Shown piece by piece: positions 33,398-46,033 of a stretch of 64,000 nucleotides of DNA. Origin of the DNA: Pseudomonadota bacterium. Its GTDB lineage: Bacteria > Pseudomonadota > Gammaproteobacteria > Burkholderiales > Rhodocyclaceae. How positions within the stretch are numbered: position 1 is the first letter of the stretch; each line of letters opens with the position of its first letter. Both the position numbers and the translations under genes were made by a program. Under the pieces are notes generated by a model. It saw nothing but the letters and a program-made list of their open reading frames with translations. It did not search any database and was not told where the DNA came from. The stretch spans positions 124,001 through 188,000 of the forward strand of contig JAFEDJ010000011.1 in the NCBI GenBank assembly GCA_018241685.1. Reading direction: 5' to 3'.

Positions 33398-34201
33398 ATG
33401 GCCGATCTGCAATCCCGTAAGCCCCTGCTCAACCCGGAACGGCGTCGCAGGGGAATCTATATTCTCCCCAACCTTTTCACGACTGCAGCGCTCTTCGCCG
33501 GCTTCTATGCCATCGTGCAGGCGATGAACGGCCTGTTCGAGCAGGCGGCAGTTGCGATCTTCATCGCGATGGTGCTCGACGGGCTCGATGGGCGAGTGGC
33601 CCGCCTGACCCGTACCCAGAGTGCTTTCGGCGCCGAGTACGATTCCTTGTCCGACATGGTGTCCTTTGGGGCCGCGCCGGCGCTGATCGTGTACGAATGG
33701 GCGCTGAAAGGCATGGGCAAGCTCGGCTGGATGGCGGCCTTCATCTATTGTGCGGGCGCGGCCTTGCGGCTGGCGCGCTTCAATACCAACATCGACGTCA
33801 TCGACAAACGCTATTTCCAGGGGCTGCCCAGTCCAGCAGCGGCAGCGCTGGTGAGTGGTCTGGTGTGGGTGATGCTCGACAATGGCATTGCCGGGCCGGA
33901 TGTGCGCTGGTATGCCTGCGTACTGACGATCTTTGCCGGCATCTCGATGGTCAGCAACGTGCTGTTCTACAGCGGCAAGGAAATCAACCTGCGCCGCAGC
34001 GTGCCCTTTATCGTCATCATCGCGTTTGTGCTGGGCTTTCTGCTGGTGTCCAGCTATCCGCCGGGGGTCCTCTTCGGTCTGTTCCTGTGCTACGCAGTTT
34101 CCGGCTATGTGACGAGTGCCTGGGCCTGGCTCAAGGGAACACGGCGTAGCGCCGAGAAGCTGTCCGACGAGAGCACTCCCGCCGAGAACGCGGATTCCTG
34201 A
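33398..34201 (+). CDS. pssA: CDP-diacylglycerol--serine O-phosphatidyltransferase
   Basis: PssA (267 aa) is an integral membrane enzyme that makes phosphatidylserine, the precursor of phosphatidylethanolamine. The CDP-alcohol phosphotransferase signature is present as [32 protein letters not shown] in parts (DG..AR..G..D..D). Several hydrophobic helices follow ([17 protein letters not shown] near the C-terminus). The start at [12 protein letters not shown] matches the family; codons upstream in the frame are not conserved. Its place between ilvC and leuA is frequent in Betaproteobacteria although it has no pathway link. Confidence 0.94.
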   Translation: MADLQSRKPLLNPERRRRGIYILPNLFTTAALFAGFYAIVQAMNGLFEQAAVAIFIAMVLDGLDGRVARLTRTQSAFGAEYDSLSDMVSFGAAPALIVYEWALKGMGKLGWMAAFIYCAGAALRLARFNTNIDVIDKRYFQGLPSPAAAALVSGLVWVMLDNGIAGPDVRWYACVLTIFAGISMVSNVLFYSGKEINLRRSVPFIVIIAFVLGFLLVSSYPPGVLFGLFLCYAVSGYVTSAWAWLKGTRRSAEKLSDESTPAENADS

Positions 34202-34320
34202 ATCGTGCCGACGCGGCCCTGGCGGAGCACCGGGGCCGGGCAGGTGTGTTTGCCTGTCGTGGTACGGAACGGCGCCTGAGCCGTTCGATCAAAACATCAA
34301 TAATCTGGCAGGAGCCAATC

Positions 34321-35853
34321 ATGAACGACCAGTTGATCATTTTCGACACCACCTTGCGTGACGGGGAACAGAGCCCGGGTGCCTCGATGACACGGGACGA
34401 GAAGCTGCGCATCGCCCGGCAACTGGAACGGATGAAGGTCAACGTGATCGAGGCTGGCTTCGCTGCGGCGTCGAATGGCGACTTCGAGGCCGTTCGCGCT
34501 GTGGCGGAGGTGATCAAGGATTCGACCATCTGCTCGCTGGCCCGCGCCAACGAGAACGACATCCGGCGGGCCGGCGAAGCGATCCGGCCGGCGGCCTCTG
34601 GACGTATTCACACTTTCATTGCGACCAGCCCTATCCACATGGAGAAGAAGCTGCGCATGAGCCCCGACCAGGTAGTCGAGCAGGCGGTGCGGGCGATTGG
34701 CTGGGCGCGGGAATACACCAGCGACATTGAGTTTTCCGCCGAGGATGCCGGTCGTTCTGAGATCGATTTCCTGTGCCGTATTTTCGAGGCGGTCATCAAG
34801 GCCGGTGCCACGACCATCAATGTGCCGGATACCGTCGGCTACAACGTGCCGGAGCAGTTCGCGGAGACGATCCGAACGCTGATCGAGCGCGTGCCGAATT
34901 CCGACCAGGTGGTGTGGTCGGTGCATTGTCATAACGACCTGGGGCTGGCGGTGGCTAATTCGCTGGCTGCGGTGCGAGCTGGCGCGCGCCAGGTGGAGTG
35001 CACCGTCAATGGCCTTGGCGAACGGGCGGGCAACGCATCGCTGGAAGAGATCGTGATGGCGGTGCGTACGCGCAAGGACGTTTTCCAGTGCGATACGCGC
35101 ATTGATACGACGCAGATCGTGCCGGCGTCCAAGCTGGTGTCCGGCATCACCGGCTTTCCGGTGCAGCCGAACAAGGCGATCGTCGGTGCGAATGCCTTCG
35201 CGCATGAGTCCGGCATCCATCAGGACGGCGTGCTCAAGCACCGCGAGACCTACGAGATCATGCGTGCCGAGGATGTGGGCTGGACCACCAACAAGTTGGT
35301 GATGGGCAAGCACTCGGGGCGGAATGCGTTCCGTTCGAGGCTCATCGAGCTCGGTGTAGAGATCAAGTCCGAGGAGCAGCTGAATCACGCTTTCGCCCGC
35401 TTCAAGGAGCTTGCGGACAAGAAGCACGAGATCTTCGACGAGGATCTGCAGGCGCTGATGAGCGATGAGAGTTCGGAACCCCAGGAGCATTTCCGCCTCG
35501 TGGCGTCGTCCTTTCATTCCGAGACCGGTGAGACGCCCAGTGCGCGTCTGACCCTGTCCGTTGGTGGTAAGGAGGCCAAGGTTGAGTCCAGCGGTTCAGG
35601 GCCGGTGGATGCAGCGTTCAAGGCCATTGAGGCTGTTGCCGAGAGTGGCGCCCAGCTGCTCCTGTACTCGGTGAATGCGATCACCACCGGCACCGACGCT
35701 CAGGGCGAAGTGACCGTCCGCCTCTCCAGGGAGGACAGGGTGGTCAACGGGCAGGGGGCGGACACCGACATCATCGTCGCGTCCGCCAAGGCCTACCTCA
35801 ATGCGCTCAATAAACTGCACTCAAAGCTGGAGCGTCTGAATCCCCAGGTCTGA
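34321..35853 (+). CDS. leuA: 2-isopropylmalate synthase
   Basis: LeuA (510 aa) condenses ketoisovalerate with acetyl-CoA, the committed leucine step. The N-terminal TIM barrel starts [19 protein letters not shown], with the metal/catalytic residues in that motif and in [19 protein letters not shown], plus [15 protein letters not shown]. The C-terminal regulatory domain (from about residue 390) includes [24 protein letters not shown], where leucine feedback binding occurs in the family. AGGAG lies upstream of the ATG. It is the last gene of the branched-chain operon and converges with the DUF2069 gene. Confidence 0.96.
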   Translation: MNDQLIIFDTTLRDGEQSPGASMTRDEKLRIARQLERMKVNVIEAGFAAASNGDFEAVRAVAEVIKDSTICSLARANENDIRRAGEAIRPAASGRIHTFIATSPIHMEKKLRMSPDQVVEQAVRAIGWAREYTSDIEFSAEDAGRSEIDFLCRIFEAVIKAGATTINVPDTVGYNVPEQFAETIRTLIERVPNSDQVVWSVHCHNDLGLAVANSLAAVRAGARQVECTVNGLGERAGNASLEEIVMAVRTRKDVFQCDTRIDTTQIVPASKLVSGITGFPVQPNKAIVGANAFAHESGIHQDGVLKHRETYEIMRAEDVGWTTNKLVMGKHSGRNAFRSRLIELGVEIKSEEQLNHAFARFKELADKKHEIFDEDLQALMSDESSEPQEHFRLVASSFHSETGETPSARLTLSVGGKEAKVESSGSGPVDAAFKAIEAVAESGAQLLLYSVNAITTGTDAQGEVTVRLSREDRVVNGQGADTDIIVASAKAYLNALNKLHSKLERLNPQV

Positions 35854-35868
35854 CGCACATCGCATGGT

Positions 35869-38105
<2,237 letters not shown>

Positions 38106-38112
38106 TGTCACC

Positions 38113-39591
38113 TTAAAGAGGATAAGGGTCAATCTCGTACTGGAACAGTTCGATGGAGGATGTTTGCATGTCGAGGCTCAGTAGCCGCCCCTGCGCCACA
38201 TAGAGTCGATTGGTGTCGGATACCAGCATGAAGCGCCGCGCAGAATAGGTTCCGGCGGGGGCCAGTATGGCTTGCTGGCGCCCTAGTGCGGCAATGGGGG
38301 GGAGGACTAGCGCAGGACGCATCGGGCGCGTTTGGGTTCCGCTGCGGAAGCCGACTGTCACGGGCTTGGCGGTATTGGCTATGACCTGTAGCCCTAGTTC
38401 GACCTGCTCGGGGGTTTCTGTACGGATCCAGCGTACAACACACAGGGTCCAAGGGTCGTCCTCGTTACGACGTAGCGCCAGCGCCATGCCGGCTGCTAGT
38501 TCCGACGCCGTTCCAGTGACCTGCATGATTGCATAACCTGTCGGACTCTCGTTGACTACCATCCATTCCGACGTGTGCGGCTCTTGCCGTGCTGCGCCAG
38601 TCTCGCGGAGCATCTTCCAGATTCCCTCTAGGCCAGTGCAAACCCGAACGGCGTACTGGTTGCGGCGTCGGGAGTGTTCTCGGCATGGTGGCGTGGCCCA
38701 GTATTCCCTTACTCTGCGTAACAGGGTCGCGGCTTCTGTCGCAGGAAGCCCTGTGGGAAGTCCATTGAGATCGGGAGGGCTGGCCTCCAGCGCTTCTATC
38801 CATGCGGTCGCCTTGCGAGCGAGCTCTTCCGCAGAAAAGTAGATCAGCCCCTCGACCGGAGGCGGTGGGCGCCGGTTGTCCGAAATCGGGGGGGTGTCCT
38901 GATCCGGATCGATCCAGAACCAGCCTAAGTCATTCTCGCCAGGTGGCGTGTAGCTGATGCTTGTGTCGCCAGCGACAGAATTCAGCAGCGCAGCCAGCCA
39001 GCAAGTCTCGGCACCTGTGAGGCCTTCAGGTTGGGCTGCGGAGAATGTTAGGAGGAACTTGTAGGCGGCCTCCGCATCGGCACTGTTGTTGCCGTTGCCC
39101 GTTGTCTGGCATCCCAGAAAAAGGGTGTGCGCCCGCAGCCAGAAGCCGTACGGGGCGCTATTGCCAGCCAGATGGGCAACGGCAAACTGCTCGCCCAGAA
39201 TCTCGAGCCCCTTGGCGCAAATGGCCTGGGGCGATTGGTGGATGTTCTTGGCGGTTCGGTGGCGTATGTCGTTCAGGCTGTCTTCATACCCCGTGGCGAG
39301 TTTGCCGAACGCTGATACCAGACGTGTTGCCGAGCGATGGAAGCTGGCGTTCAGAGGTAGGGCGGTCGACGCCAACTTCTCCCGGAACATCCGGCTGATC
39401 TGCATGCCTCGCGCCTGCAGTAGGTCCATGCAGCGCTGCAATTGCCCCTTGCCGACTTCGGGGCGGGTCAGATCCTCGATGTGGCGTACAAAGGCCGCCA
39501 GTTCAAGCTCTGCGTCCGGAGAGAGCTCGACGGCGAGCCAGTCGAAGACGGGAGCGGTGCGGTCTGAAAGGGGGGAGTCGGCGGCGCTCAT
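38113..39591 (-). CDS. large hypothetical protein with PilZ-like C-terminal region
   Basis: A 492-residue cytoplasmic protein, no signal peptide. The N-terminal 330 residues are mostly helical (ELELAAFVRHIEDLTRPEVGKGQLQRCMDLL in parts; NASFHRSATRLVSAFGKLATGYE). The C-terminal part contains SEWMVVNESPTGYAIMQ, WTLCVVRWIRTETPEQVELGLQVIAN and RFMLVSDTNRLYVAQGRLLSLD, which resemble a degenerate PilZ/beta-barrel segment (xVxNxSxxGxxL, then RWxR...ELGLxxL). The usual RxxxR c-di-GMP motif was not found, so ligand binding is doubtful. Start at MSAADSPLSD. Convergent with yihY (7-bp gap). Confidence 0.65.
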   Translation of the reverse strand: MSAADSPLSDRTAPVFDWLAVELSPDAELELAAFVRHIEDLTRPEVGKGQLQRCMDLLQARGMQISRMFREKLASTALPLNASFHRSATRLVSAFGKLATGYEDSLNDIRHRTAKNIHQSPQAICAKGLEILGEQFAVAHLAGNSAPYGFWLRAHTLFLGCQTTGNGNNSADAEAAYKFLLTFSAAQPEGLTGAETCWLAALLNSVAGDTSISYTPPGENDLGWFWIDPDQDTPPISDNRRPPPPVEGLIYFSAEELARKATAWIEALEASPPDLNGLPTGLPATEAATLLRRVREYWATPPCREHSRRRNQYAVRVCTGLEGIWKMLRETGAARQEPHTSEWMVVNESPTGYAIMQVTGTASELAAGMALALRRNEDDPWTLCVVRWIRTETPEQVELGLQVIANTAKPVTVGFRSGTQTRPMRPALVLPPIAALGRQQAILAPAGTYSARRFMLVSDTNRLYVAQGRLLSLDMQTSSIELFQYEIDPYPL

Positions 39592-39738
39592 TGCCTGTCG
39601 TGTGTTTTGGCCAAGAGCATATTGTAAATAACTTCCCTGCAAACAGGTGCTGATATGGCCCCGCGCCAGTCTGATAGGGCTGCAAGAGGGATTTGGCGAT
39701 AATCCTGGGGCGGGGTCGGAATTTAGTCAGCTGTTTTC

Positions 39739-39767
39739 TTGCGGTTTCCTTCGTCGTCATTTAATAT
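39739..39767 (+). promoter_or_regulatory. possible sigma-70 promoter for rpsP operon
   Basis: TTGCGG (39739-39744) and TAATAT (39762-39767) are separated by 17 bases, 36 bp upstream of the rpsP start. Each element matches the consensus only in part, but the spacing and AT-rich setting fit a promoter. Confidence 0.4.
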
Positions 39768-39803
39768 CTAGCGTTTTTCCATTCCATCGGATCAAGCACA
39801 GTC

Positions 39804-40055
39804 ATGGTTGTCATTCGTCTCGCCCGTAGCGGCTCCAAGAAGCGTCCTTTCTACAACATCGTTGCCGCCGATTCCCGTAATCGTCGCGATGGCCGTTTCA
39901 TCGAGCGCATCGGCTACTACAACCCGGTTGCTTCCGGCAGCGCCGTTGGCCTCGTCGTGAACGCCGAGCGCCTGGCTCACTGGCAGGGTAACGGCGCTCA
40001 GCTGTCCGAGACCGTCTCCCGTCTGGTCAAGCAAGCCTCCAAGGTTGCAGCCTGA
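39804..40055 (+). CDS. rpsP: 30S ribosomal protein S16
   Basis: S16 (83 aa) binds 16S rRNA in the body of the small subunit. It begins [41 protein letters not shown] in parts, the standard S16 sequence. The C-terminal [21 protein letters not shown] is normal too. Codon use is biased toward CGT/CTG/GTT, as in highly expressed genes. It is first in the classic rpsP-rimM-trmD-rplS operon. Confidence 0.97.
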   Translation: MVVIRLARSGSKKRPFYNIVAADSRNRRDGRFIERIGYYNPVASGSAVGLVVNAERLAHWQGNGAQLSETVSRLVKQASKVAA

Positions 40056-40095
40056 GTTGGTTGAGCAGCATCCTGGTCTTCCGGTTGCCGTGCAG

Positions 40096-40602
40096 ATGAT
40101 CGTGCTGGGGCGGATCGTCGCCCCGTTTGGCGTGGGAGGCTGGGTAAAGGTTCATCCTTTCGGGGATGATCCTTTGTCATGGAAAAAAATGCCGCAATGG
40201 TGGATCGGACCTGATCCCGATGGCAACGACTGGACCCCCTACACGCTGAAGGGCTGCAAGGCCCACGGCAAAGCAGGGGGGCTGGTGGCTGCTTTTGGAG
40301 AGGTTCCGGACCGCGATTCGGCTGAAGCCATTGACGGTTTATACATCGCCGTACCGCGGGAAGCATTGCCGAGGCCGGATAAAGATGAATATTACTGGGC
40401 CGATCTGATTGGTCTGGAAGTATTCAATGCGTCTGAGGCGCGCCTGGGTGTCGTGAAAGGGTTGCTGTCCACCGGAGCCCATGATGTGCTTCAGGTGCAG
40501 GATGGCGATCTCGAACGGTTGATCCCCTTCGTCGCCAGCTATGTGACTGAAGTGGATGCGGACGGGCGCCGCATCCGAGTGGATTGGGAGGCGGACTGGT
40601 GA
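40096..40602 (+). CDS. rimM: 16S rRNA processing protein RimM
   Basis: RimM (168 aa from this start) binds S19 and assists maturation of the 30S head. The N-terminal RimM domain reads [28 protein letters not shown] in parts; [15 protein letters not shown] marks the PRC-barrel domain, ending VDWEADW. The start at ATG 40096 is based on family N-termini; an upstream TTG at 40045 is less likely. The stop overlaps the trmD GTG start (GTGA), so TrmD translation is coupled. Confidence 0.93.
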   Translation: MIVLGRIVAPFGVGGWVKVHPFGDDPLSWKKMPQWWIGPDPDGNDWTPYTLKGCKAHGKAGGLVAAFGEVPDRDSAEAIDGLYIAVPREALPRPDKDEYYWADLIGLEVFNASEARLGVVKGLLSTGAHDVLQVQDGDLERLIPFVASYVTEVDADGRRIRVDWEADW

Positions 40603-41381
40603 CGGTGTTCGGCGGCCGCAAGGCCTACGATGTCGTAAGCCTGTTTCCCCAGATGTTTGCCGCGCTGTCGGAGTTCGGCATTACAGGGCGTGCGCGGGAG
40701 CGTGGGCTTTACGAGCTGAATTGCTGGAATCCGCGGGATTTTGCTGAAGATCGCTACCGCACCGTGGATGACCGCCCCTATGGCGGTGGGCCCGGGATGG
40801 TGATGCTGCCGGGGCCTCTGGAAAAATCCATCAGGGCTGCTCAGGCGCGTCAGGTGGAGAGCGCGGGCGTCGCGGGGCGGGTGATCTATCTGTCTCCGCA
40901 AGGGCGTCCGTTGGACCACCAGCGCGTGCTGGAACTGGTGGCCGAGCCTGCCCTCGTGCTGCTTTGTGGTCGCTACGAAGGGGTCGATCAGCGTTTGATC
41001 GATCGCTGCGTGGATGAAGAGATTTCGCTGGGTGACTTTGTCCTTTCGGGGGGGGAGTTGCCGGCAATGGTTTTGCTCGACTCTATGATCCGGCAGTTGC
41101 CCGGGGCATTGAACGATGAAGACTCCGCCATCGAGGATTCCTTCGTTGACGGTCTGCTCGATTGCCCGCACTACACGCGGCCGGTCGAGTACGAAGGGAT
41201 GTCAGTGCCCGGTGTCCTCATGTCCGGCAATCATGCCGAGATCCGGCGCTGGCGCTTGCAGCAGTCTTTGGGGCGCACGGAGTTGCGCCGACCGGATTTG
41301 CTTACTGAGCGCAAGTTGAGCAAGGAAGAGATTCGTTTGCTGGATGCATTCCGGCAGGCTGAAGGGAAGCTGGAGGGTTGA
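40599..41381 (+). CDS. trmD: tRNA (guanine-N1)-methyltransferase
   Basis: TrmD (260 aa) methylates G37 next to the anticodon using S-adenosylmethionine and prevents frameshifting. The trefoil-knot SAM site includes [11 protein letters not shown] and [17 protein letters not shown], then [23 protein letters not shown], all invariant in the family. [14 protein letters not shown] is present near residue 50, and the C-terminal domain ends [11 protein letters not shown]. The start is the GTG at 40599 within the GTGA overlap with rimM, matching TrmD N-termini ([11 protein letters not shown]). Confidence 0.96.
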   Translation: MTVFGGRKAYDVVSLFPQMFAALSEFGITGRARERGLYELNCWNPRDFAEDRYRTVDDRPYGGGPGMVMLPGPLEKSIRAAQARQVESAGVAGRVIYLSPQGRPLDHQRVLELVAEPALVLLCGRYEGVDQRLIDRCVDEEISLGDFVLSGGELPAMVLLDSMIRQLPGALNDEDSAIEDSFVDGLLDCPHYTRPVEYEGMSVPGVLMSGNHAEIRRWRLQQSLGRTELRRPDLLTERKLSKEEIRLLDAFRQAEGKLEG

Positions 41382-41468
41382 TTTCCAGCTTCCATAACAA
41401 AGCCGTGTATCAGGTGGCGACCTGCTCTGCACGAAAGGCCACTGGCCCATATTTTTCAGGAGTTACGC

Positions 41469-41864
41469 ATGAACCTCATTCAGCAGCTCGAACAGGAAGA
41501 AATCACCCGCCTGACCCAAGGCAAGACGATTCCGGAATTCGCTCCTGGCGACACCGTTATCGTGCAGGTCAAGGTCAAGGAAGGTAACCGTGAGCGTCTG
41601 CAGGCTTACGAAGGCGTCGTGATCGCCAAGCGCAATCGCGGCCTCAACTCCGCCTTCATCGTTCGCAAGATCTCTTCCGGCGAAGGCGTGGAGCGTACGT
41701 TCCAGACCTACTCCCCGCTGGTTGCCAGCATCGAAGTGAAGCGTCGTGGTGATGTGCGTCGCGCCAAGCTGTACTACCTGCGCAGCCGCTCCGGCAAGTC
41801 TGCCCGTATCAAGGAAAAGCTGGACTACAAGTCCTTCGCTGCCAAGGCTGCCGCCAAGGCCTAA
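41469..41864 (+). CDS. rplS: 50S ribosomal protein L19
   Basis: L19 (131 aa) lies at the 30S-50S interface. It begins [47 protein letters not shown] in parts and [29 protein letters not shown] in parts are standard. An AGGAG sequence is upstream of the ATG. The C-terminal tail is slightly extended and Ala/Lys-rich (AAKAAAKA). It is the last gene of the operon and is followed by a strong terminator. Confidence 0.97.
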   Translation: MNLIQQLEQEEITRLTQGKTIPEFAPGDTVIVQVKVKEGNRERLQAYEGVVIAKRNRGLNSAFIVRKISSGEGVERTFQTYSPLVASIEVKRRGDVRRAKLYYLRSRSGKSARIKEKLDYKSFAAKAAAKA

Positions 41865-41877
41865 GTTTCCGCGGTAC

Positions 41878-41910
41878 AAAAAAACGGAACCCTCGGGTTC
41901 CGTTTTTTTT
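41878..41910. terminator. Rho-independent terminator after rplS (also faces folE2)
   Basis: AAAAAAACGGAACC-CTC-GGGTTCCGTTTTTTT: an 8-bp GC-containing stem with a 3-base loop, flanked by A and T runs. It can terminate rplS on the plus strand and folE2 on the minus strand. Confidence 0.92.
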
Positions 41911-41946
41911 GCTCCTTGCGGCTTGTATTTGCTGCGAGTCTTCCGA

Positions 41947-42756
41947 TCAGGCGCGCTTGTTCCGTTCGATCAGTGCGTAGGCCGAATGGTTGTGGATCGA
42001 CTCGAAATTCTCGGATTCGACAACGTAGGCATCGATTCGGCCTTCCCGGTTGAGGGCGCCAGCAACGTCCCGGACCATGTCCTCGACGAACTTGGGGTTG
42101 TCGTAGGCGCGCTCGGTGACGAACTTTTCGTCGGGGCGCTTGAGCAGCCCGTAGAGTTCGCAGGAAGCCTGCTCTTCGACGAGTTGGACCAGTTCCTCGA
42201 TCCACAGGTGGTTGTTGGTGGTGGCGGTCACGGTGACGTGGGAACGCTGGTTGTGGGCGCCGTACTCGGAAATCTTCTTGGAGCACGGGCAGAGACTGGT
42301 CACGGGGACGACAACCTTCATCGTGAACTCGTAATTGCCCCCCTCACTGATTTCTCCGATGAAGGTGACTTCATAGTCCATCAGGCTTTGCACGCCCGAG
42401 ACAGGGGCGGCCTTGTTGACGAAATAGGGGAAGGTCATTTCCACGTGGCCGGTTTCGGCCTCGAGTTTCCTGATCATCTCCCGCAGCATCGGCTCGAAGG
42501 ACTCGACGGAGATTTCCCGTTCGTGGCTGTTGAGGATCTCCACGAAGCGGGACATGTGCGTCCCCTTGAAATTGTGGGGCAGGCCCACGTACATGTTGAA
42601 CACCGCGATGGTGTGCTGGATGCCGCCGCTCTTCTTGTCCTGAACCTTGATAGGGTGGCGGATCGCCTTGATGCCCACCTTATTGATGGCCAGTTGGCGT
42701 GAGTCGGCAGAGTTCTGTACGTCGGGAATGGGGGTTGCGGCTTCGCAGGTGGTCAT
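41947..42756 (-). CDS. folE2: GTP cyclohydrolase FolE2 (type IB)
   Basis: FolE2 (269 aa) makes dihydroneopterin triphosphate from GTP for folate synthesis and, unlike FolE, can work with metals other than zinc. Recognised segments are [35 protein letters not shown] in parts, and [27 protein letters not shown] in parts, with the metal-binding cysteine. The start [11 protein letters not shown] is chosen; upstream codons are not family-like. It lies 83 bp downstream of dxs, on the same strand. Confidence 0.95.
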   Translation of the reverse strand: MTTCEAATPIPDVQNSADSRQLAINKVGIKAIRHPIKVQDKKSGGIQHTIAVFNMYVGLPHNFKGTHMSRFVEILNSHEREISVESFEPMLREMIRKLEAETGHVEMTFPYFVNKAAPVSGVQSLMDYEVTFIGEISEGGNYEFTMKVVVPVTSLCPCSKKISEYGAHNQRSHVTVTATTNNHLWIEELVQLVEEQASCELYGLLKRPDEKFVTERAYDNPKFVEDMVRDVAGALNREGRIDAYVVESENFESIHNHSAYALIERNKRA

Positions 42757-42839
42757 GACTGTTCTCGGTAAATCTCGTTGGGGAATGGGGGTCTGGCGCC
42801 CCTCTATGGCTTTGATCCTATCATTCCCGACAAAAGCGC

Positions 42840-44729
42840 TCAACTATTCGTCTGGCCGCCGTCTTCTATGCGCTTGAGGATGCCTGCTGCGTCGAGCCCG
42901 ATTTCTTCCATCAATTGCTGCTGGTCACCGTGGTCGATGAAGCGGTCGGGCAGGCCCAGTTGTAGAACCTTGACCGTTTTGCCAGCTTCCTTCAGCACCC
43001 GGATAACTTCAGATCCGGCGCCGCCGATGGTGGCGTTTTCCTCGAGCGTTACAAGGACTTCGTGGTTGTCGGCCAGTTCGAGAATGAGTTCCCGGTCGAT
43101 GGGCTTCACAAAGCGCATGTTGGCAACGGTGGCGTCAAGCGTTTCTGCAACCCCCAGCGCAGTGCCGAGCAGGCTGCCAAAGGCGAGTAGGGCGTAGCGG
43201 GTTCCGCTTCGACGGATTTCGCCTTTGCCGATGGGCAGGGCCTGCATGAGCTTGGCTGGCTGGATTCCCAGGCCGCTGCCGCGCGGGTAGCGGACGGCGG
43301 TTGGACCGTCGTGCTGGTAGGCCGTGTAGAGCATCTGCCGGCATTCGTTTTCGTCTGCCGGGCAGAAAATGGTCAGGTTGGGAATGCAAGCAAGGTAGGA
43401 AATGTCGAACGCGCCGTGGTGGGTAGCACCGTCGGCACCCACCAGCCCAGCCCGATCAATGGCCAGCATGACCGGCAGATTCTGCAGGGCGATGTCGTGG
43501 ATCAGCTGATCGTAGGCGCGCTGCAGGAAGGTCGAGTAGATGGCCACTACGGGCTTGAGGCCTTCGCAGGCCAGGCCTGCGCCGAAAGTCAGGGCGTGTT
43601 GCTCGGCGATCCCGACATCGTAATAACGATCCGGGTATTCATTGGCGAAGCGGACCATGCCCGACCCCTCGCGCATGGCAGGGGTAATTGCAACCAGGCG
43701 CTTGTCGATGGCTGCCATATCGCACAGCCAGTCGCCGAAAACCTGTGTGTAGGTGAGTTTGCCACCGCTCTTTCCCGCCGTGATGCCGGCGGCGTGGTCG
43801 AACTTGGAGACGCCGTGATACAGGATCGGATCGGCCTCGGCGAGCTTGTAGCCCTGCCCCTTGCGGGTGATGACGTGAAGGAACTGAGGGCCCTTGAGAG
43901 TGCGCAGGTTCTGCAGTGTCGGCAGGAGGGCTTCAAGATCGTGGCCGTCAATGGGGCCAATGTAATTGAAGCCGAACTCCTCGAACATAGTGCCGGGCAT
44001 CACCATGCCCTTTACGTGTTCTTCAGTGCGCTTTGCGAACTCGAAAACCGGCGGCGGGAGGTTTTCGAGGAATCGCTTGCCGATGGTCCGCGCTCCGTTG
44101 TAGAGGCGGCCCGAGAGCAGGCGGGACAAGTGCTTGTTGAGTGCGCCGACAGGTGGTGAGATGGACATCTCGTTGTCGTTGAGAATGACCAATAGATTGG
44201 TGTCGCTGATGTCACCGGCGTTGTTCAGGGCCTCGAAAGCCATGCCAGCCGACATCGCGCCGTCGCCGATGACTGCAATGGCGCGTCGGTCCTCGCCGCG
44301 CAGGCGGGCTGCTTCGGCCATGCCGAGGGCCGCGGAGATCGAAGTTGACGAATGGGCGGTGCCGAAGGTGTCATACGGGCTCTCGCAGCGGCGTGGAAAG
44401 CCCGAGATGCCCTGATATTGGCGCAGGCCGGCCATGGCCTCACGGCGGCCCGTCAGAACCTTGTGGGCGTAGGTTTGGTGGCCGACATCCCAGACGATGC
44501 GATCGTCGGGTGTGTTGAACACGTAGTGCAGCGCAATGGTCAGCTCCACGGTTCCAAGGTTCGACGACAGGTGACCGCCGGTACGGGAGACCGAGTCGAT
44601 CAGAAAGTTGCGCAGCTCGTCGGCCAGCTTGGGGAGTTCGCCGGGGTCGAGCTGGCGCAGGTCTGCAGGAGATGTGATGCTGTCCAGCAGACTGGCGCGA
44701 GGTTTGGCGGGCTGCGTTGTGAAGGGCAT
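42840..44729 (-). CDS. dxs: 1-deoxy-D-xylulose-5-phosphate synthase
   Basis: DXS (629 aa) starts the MEP isoprenoid pathway by joining pyruvate and glyceraldehyde 3-phosphate with thiamine diphosphate. The segments [35 protein letters not shown] and the ThDP motif [20 protein letters not shown] are intact; the pyrimidine domain shows [20 protein letters not shown] with the catalytic glutamate, and [18 protein letters not shown] follows. Length is normal. It is 51 bp downstream of ispA on the same strand, giving an xseB-ispA-dxs isoprenoid operon. Confidence 0.97.
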   Translation of the reverse strand: MPFTTQPAKPRASLLDSITSPADLRQLDPGELPKLADELRNFLIDSVSRTGGHLSSNLGTVELTIALHYVFNTPDDRIVWDVGHQTYAHKVLTGRREAMAGLRQYQGISGFPRRCESPYDTFGTAHSSTSISAALGMAEAARLRGEDRRAIAVIGDGAMSAGMAFEALNNAGDISDTNLLVILNDNEMSISPPVGALNKHLSRLLSGRLYNGARTIGKRFLENLPPPVFEFAKRTEEHVKGMVMPGTMFEEFGFNYIGPIDGHDLEALLPTLQNLRTLKGPQFLHVITRKGQGYKLAEADPILYHGVSKFDHAAGITAGKSGGKLTYTQVFGDWLCDMAAIDKRLVAITPAMREGSGMVRFANEYPDRYYDVGIAEQHALTFGAGLACEGLKPVVAIYSTFLQRAYDQLIHDIALQNLPVMLAIDRAGLVGADGATHHGAFDISYLACIPNLTIFCPADENECRQMLYTAYQHDGPTAVRYPRGSGLGIQPAKLMQALPIGKGEIRRSGTRYALLAFGSLLGTALGVAETLDATVANMRFVKPIDRELILELADNHEVLVTLEENATIGGAGSEVIRVLKEAGKTVKVLQLGLPDRFIDHGDQQQLMEEIGLDAAGILKRIEDGGQTNS

Positions 44730-44780
44730 TCCGGGATACCGGGTCGTTAATGGGTATTCTTTGTTGTCGATCTGCTGGCC

Positions 44781-45677
44781 TCAGAACTGACGACGGACGA
44801 TGAAGCGCGTGAGTTCCGACAGGCGCTGGGCGTCGTCGCCAAAGGCGGCTAGTCTGTTCAGGGCGCTCTGGCACATTTCTTCGGCCAGTTCGCGGGCGCG
44901 GCTCACGCCGAGCAGGCTGACGTAGGTGGGTTTGTCATTGGCGGCATCCTTGCCGGCCGTTTTGCCGAGGGTTGCAGTGTCGGCCTCGGCGTCGAGGATG
45001 TCGTCCACGATCTGGAAGAGGAGCCCGATTATCTTGCCGACATGGTCGAGCGATGCCATGGCCTCTTCCCCCAGCCGTCGGCCGCATTGGGCGCCAAGTG
45101 CAATCGATGCGCGGATGAGGGCGCCGGTCTTGTGGATGTGCATGAACTCCAGCTCGGCCAGGCTGAGCTCCAGTCCGACAGATGCCAAATCGATGGCCTG
45201 TCCGCCCGCCATTCCCCGCGAGCCGGAGGCGATCGCGAGCTGGCGGATCATGCCGATCTGTTGAGCTGGATCATCACAAACGGCAGCATCTGCGATGTGC
45301 TGAAAGGCCAGCGTTTGCAGCGCATCGCCAACCAATAGGGCTGTAGCCTCGTCGTATTCCACATGAACGGTCGGTTTGCCGCGTCGCAATGCGTCGTCGT
45401 CCATGCAGGGCATGTCGTCATGAACCAGCGAGTACGCGTGGATCAGCTCCAGCGCACAGGCCACCCTGTCCAGTCGGGCCATATCCGCCTGCGCGAGTTG
45501 GCCGGCTGCGTGGACGAGCAGCGGACGGACGCGCTTGCCGCCGCCGAGGACGGCATAGCGCATCGCCTGGTGCAGGCGCTCTGGGGCAATGTCGACCGCT
45601 GGTAGTGCGTGATTGAGGGCGGTCTCGGTCCGTTGCTGGATGTTGCCCATCCACTGGCTGAAACTGCAGGTGCTCAT
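44781..45677 (-). CDS. ispA: farnesyl diphosphate synthase (short-chain polyprenyl synthetase)
   Basis: IspA (298 aa) condenses isopentenyl units to farnesyl diphosphate. The first aspartate-rich motif is VHDDMPCMDDDALRRGKPTVH and the second is FQIVDDILDAEADT; LGGGKRVRPLLVHAAG is the conserved upstream segment. The start MSTCSFSQWM overlaps the xseB stop as ATGA. Product chain length is inferred from the family and from the usual gene order, not measured. Confidence 0.95.
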   Translation of the reverse strand: MSTCSFSQWMGNIQQRTETALNHALPAVDIAPERLHQAMRYAVLGGGKRVRPLLVHAAGQLAQADMARLDRVACALELIHAYSLVHDDMPCMDDDALRRGKPTVHVEYDEATALLVGDALQTLAFQHIADAAVCDDPAQQIGMIRQLAIASGSRGMAGGQAIDLASVGLELSLAELEFMHIHKTGALIRASIALGAQCGRRLGEEAMASLDHVGKIIGLLFQIVDDILDAEADTATLGKTAGKDAANDKPTYVSLLGVSRARELAEEMCQSALNRLAAFGDDAQRLSELTRFIVRRQF

Positions 45678-45907
45678 GACTGGGGCTGCTCCGGGTTGGC
45701 TGCACCGTTTTCCACGACGCGAATGCTCTGCTCCGCCTTGTTCAATACGTCCTGGCAATGCCGGAGGAGGGCTGTACCGCGCTCGTAGGCTGCGAGTGAC
45801 TGCTCGAGGGGCAGCGCCCCGTTTTCCATTTCCTGGACGATGGATTCGAGTTCGGAAATCGTTGACTCGAAACTGCTGGGCGTTTTGGCGGGGGCGGATT
45901 TGACCAT
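45674..45907 (-). CDS. xseB: exodeoxyribonuclease VII small subunit
   Basis: XseB (77 aa) is the small helical subunit of ExoVII, which degrades single-stranded DNA. The core TISELESIVQEMENGALPLEQSLAAYERGTALLRHCQ in parts is the characteristic two-helix hairpin; the C-terminal LNKAEQSIRVV is typical. The start MVKSAPAKTP is used; the open frame continues upstream without similarity. The stop overlaps ispA. The large subunit xseA is not in the window. Confidence 0.93.
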   Translation of the reverse strand: MVKSAPAKTPSSFESTISELESIVQEMENGALPLEQSLAAYERGTALLRHCQDVLNKAEQSIRVVENGAANPEQPQS

Positions 45908-45980
45908 GGGCGGCCGGCTAGGCAGGAGCAAACCGTAAAAATAGCCTATGGCCGGGCTACAGGTCAAACGCGTAATACTA

Positions 45981-45986
45981 TATAAT
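45981..45986 (+). promoter_or_regulatory. consensus -10 element upstream of the Rieske oxygenase gene
   Basis: A perfect TATAAT within ACTATATAATATCG, 48 bp before the start codon. No good -35 hexamer is visible at 16-18 bp, so an activator or a weak promoter is possible. Confidence 0.45.
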
Positions 45987-46033
45987 ATCGTGCTTTACGT
46001 TTCGGGCTTTCGCTTTGAATCAGGGGGTTCGGG

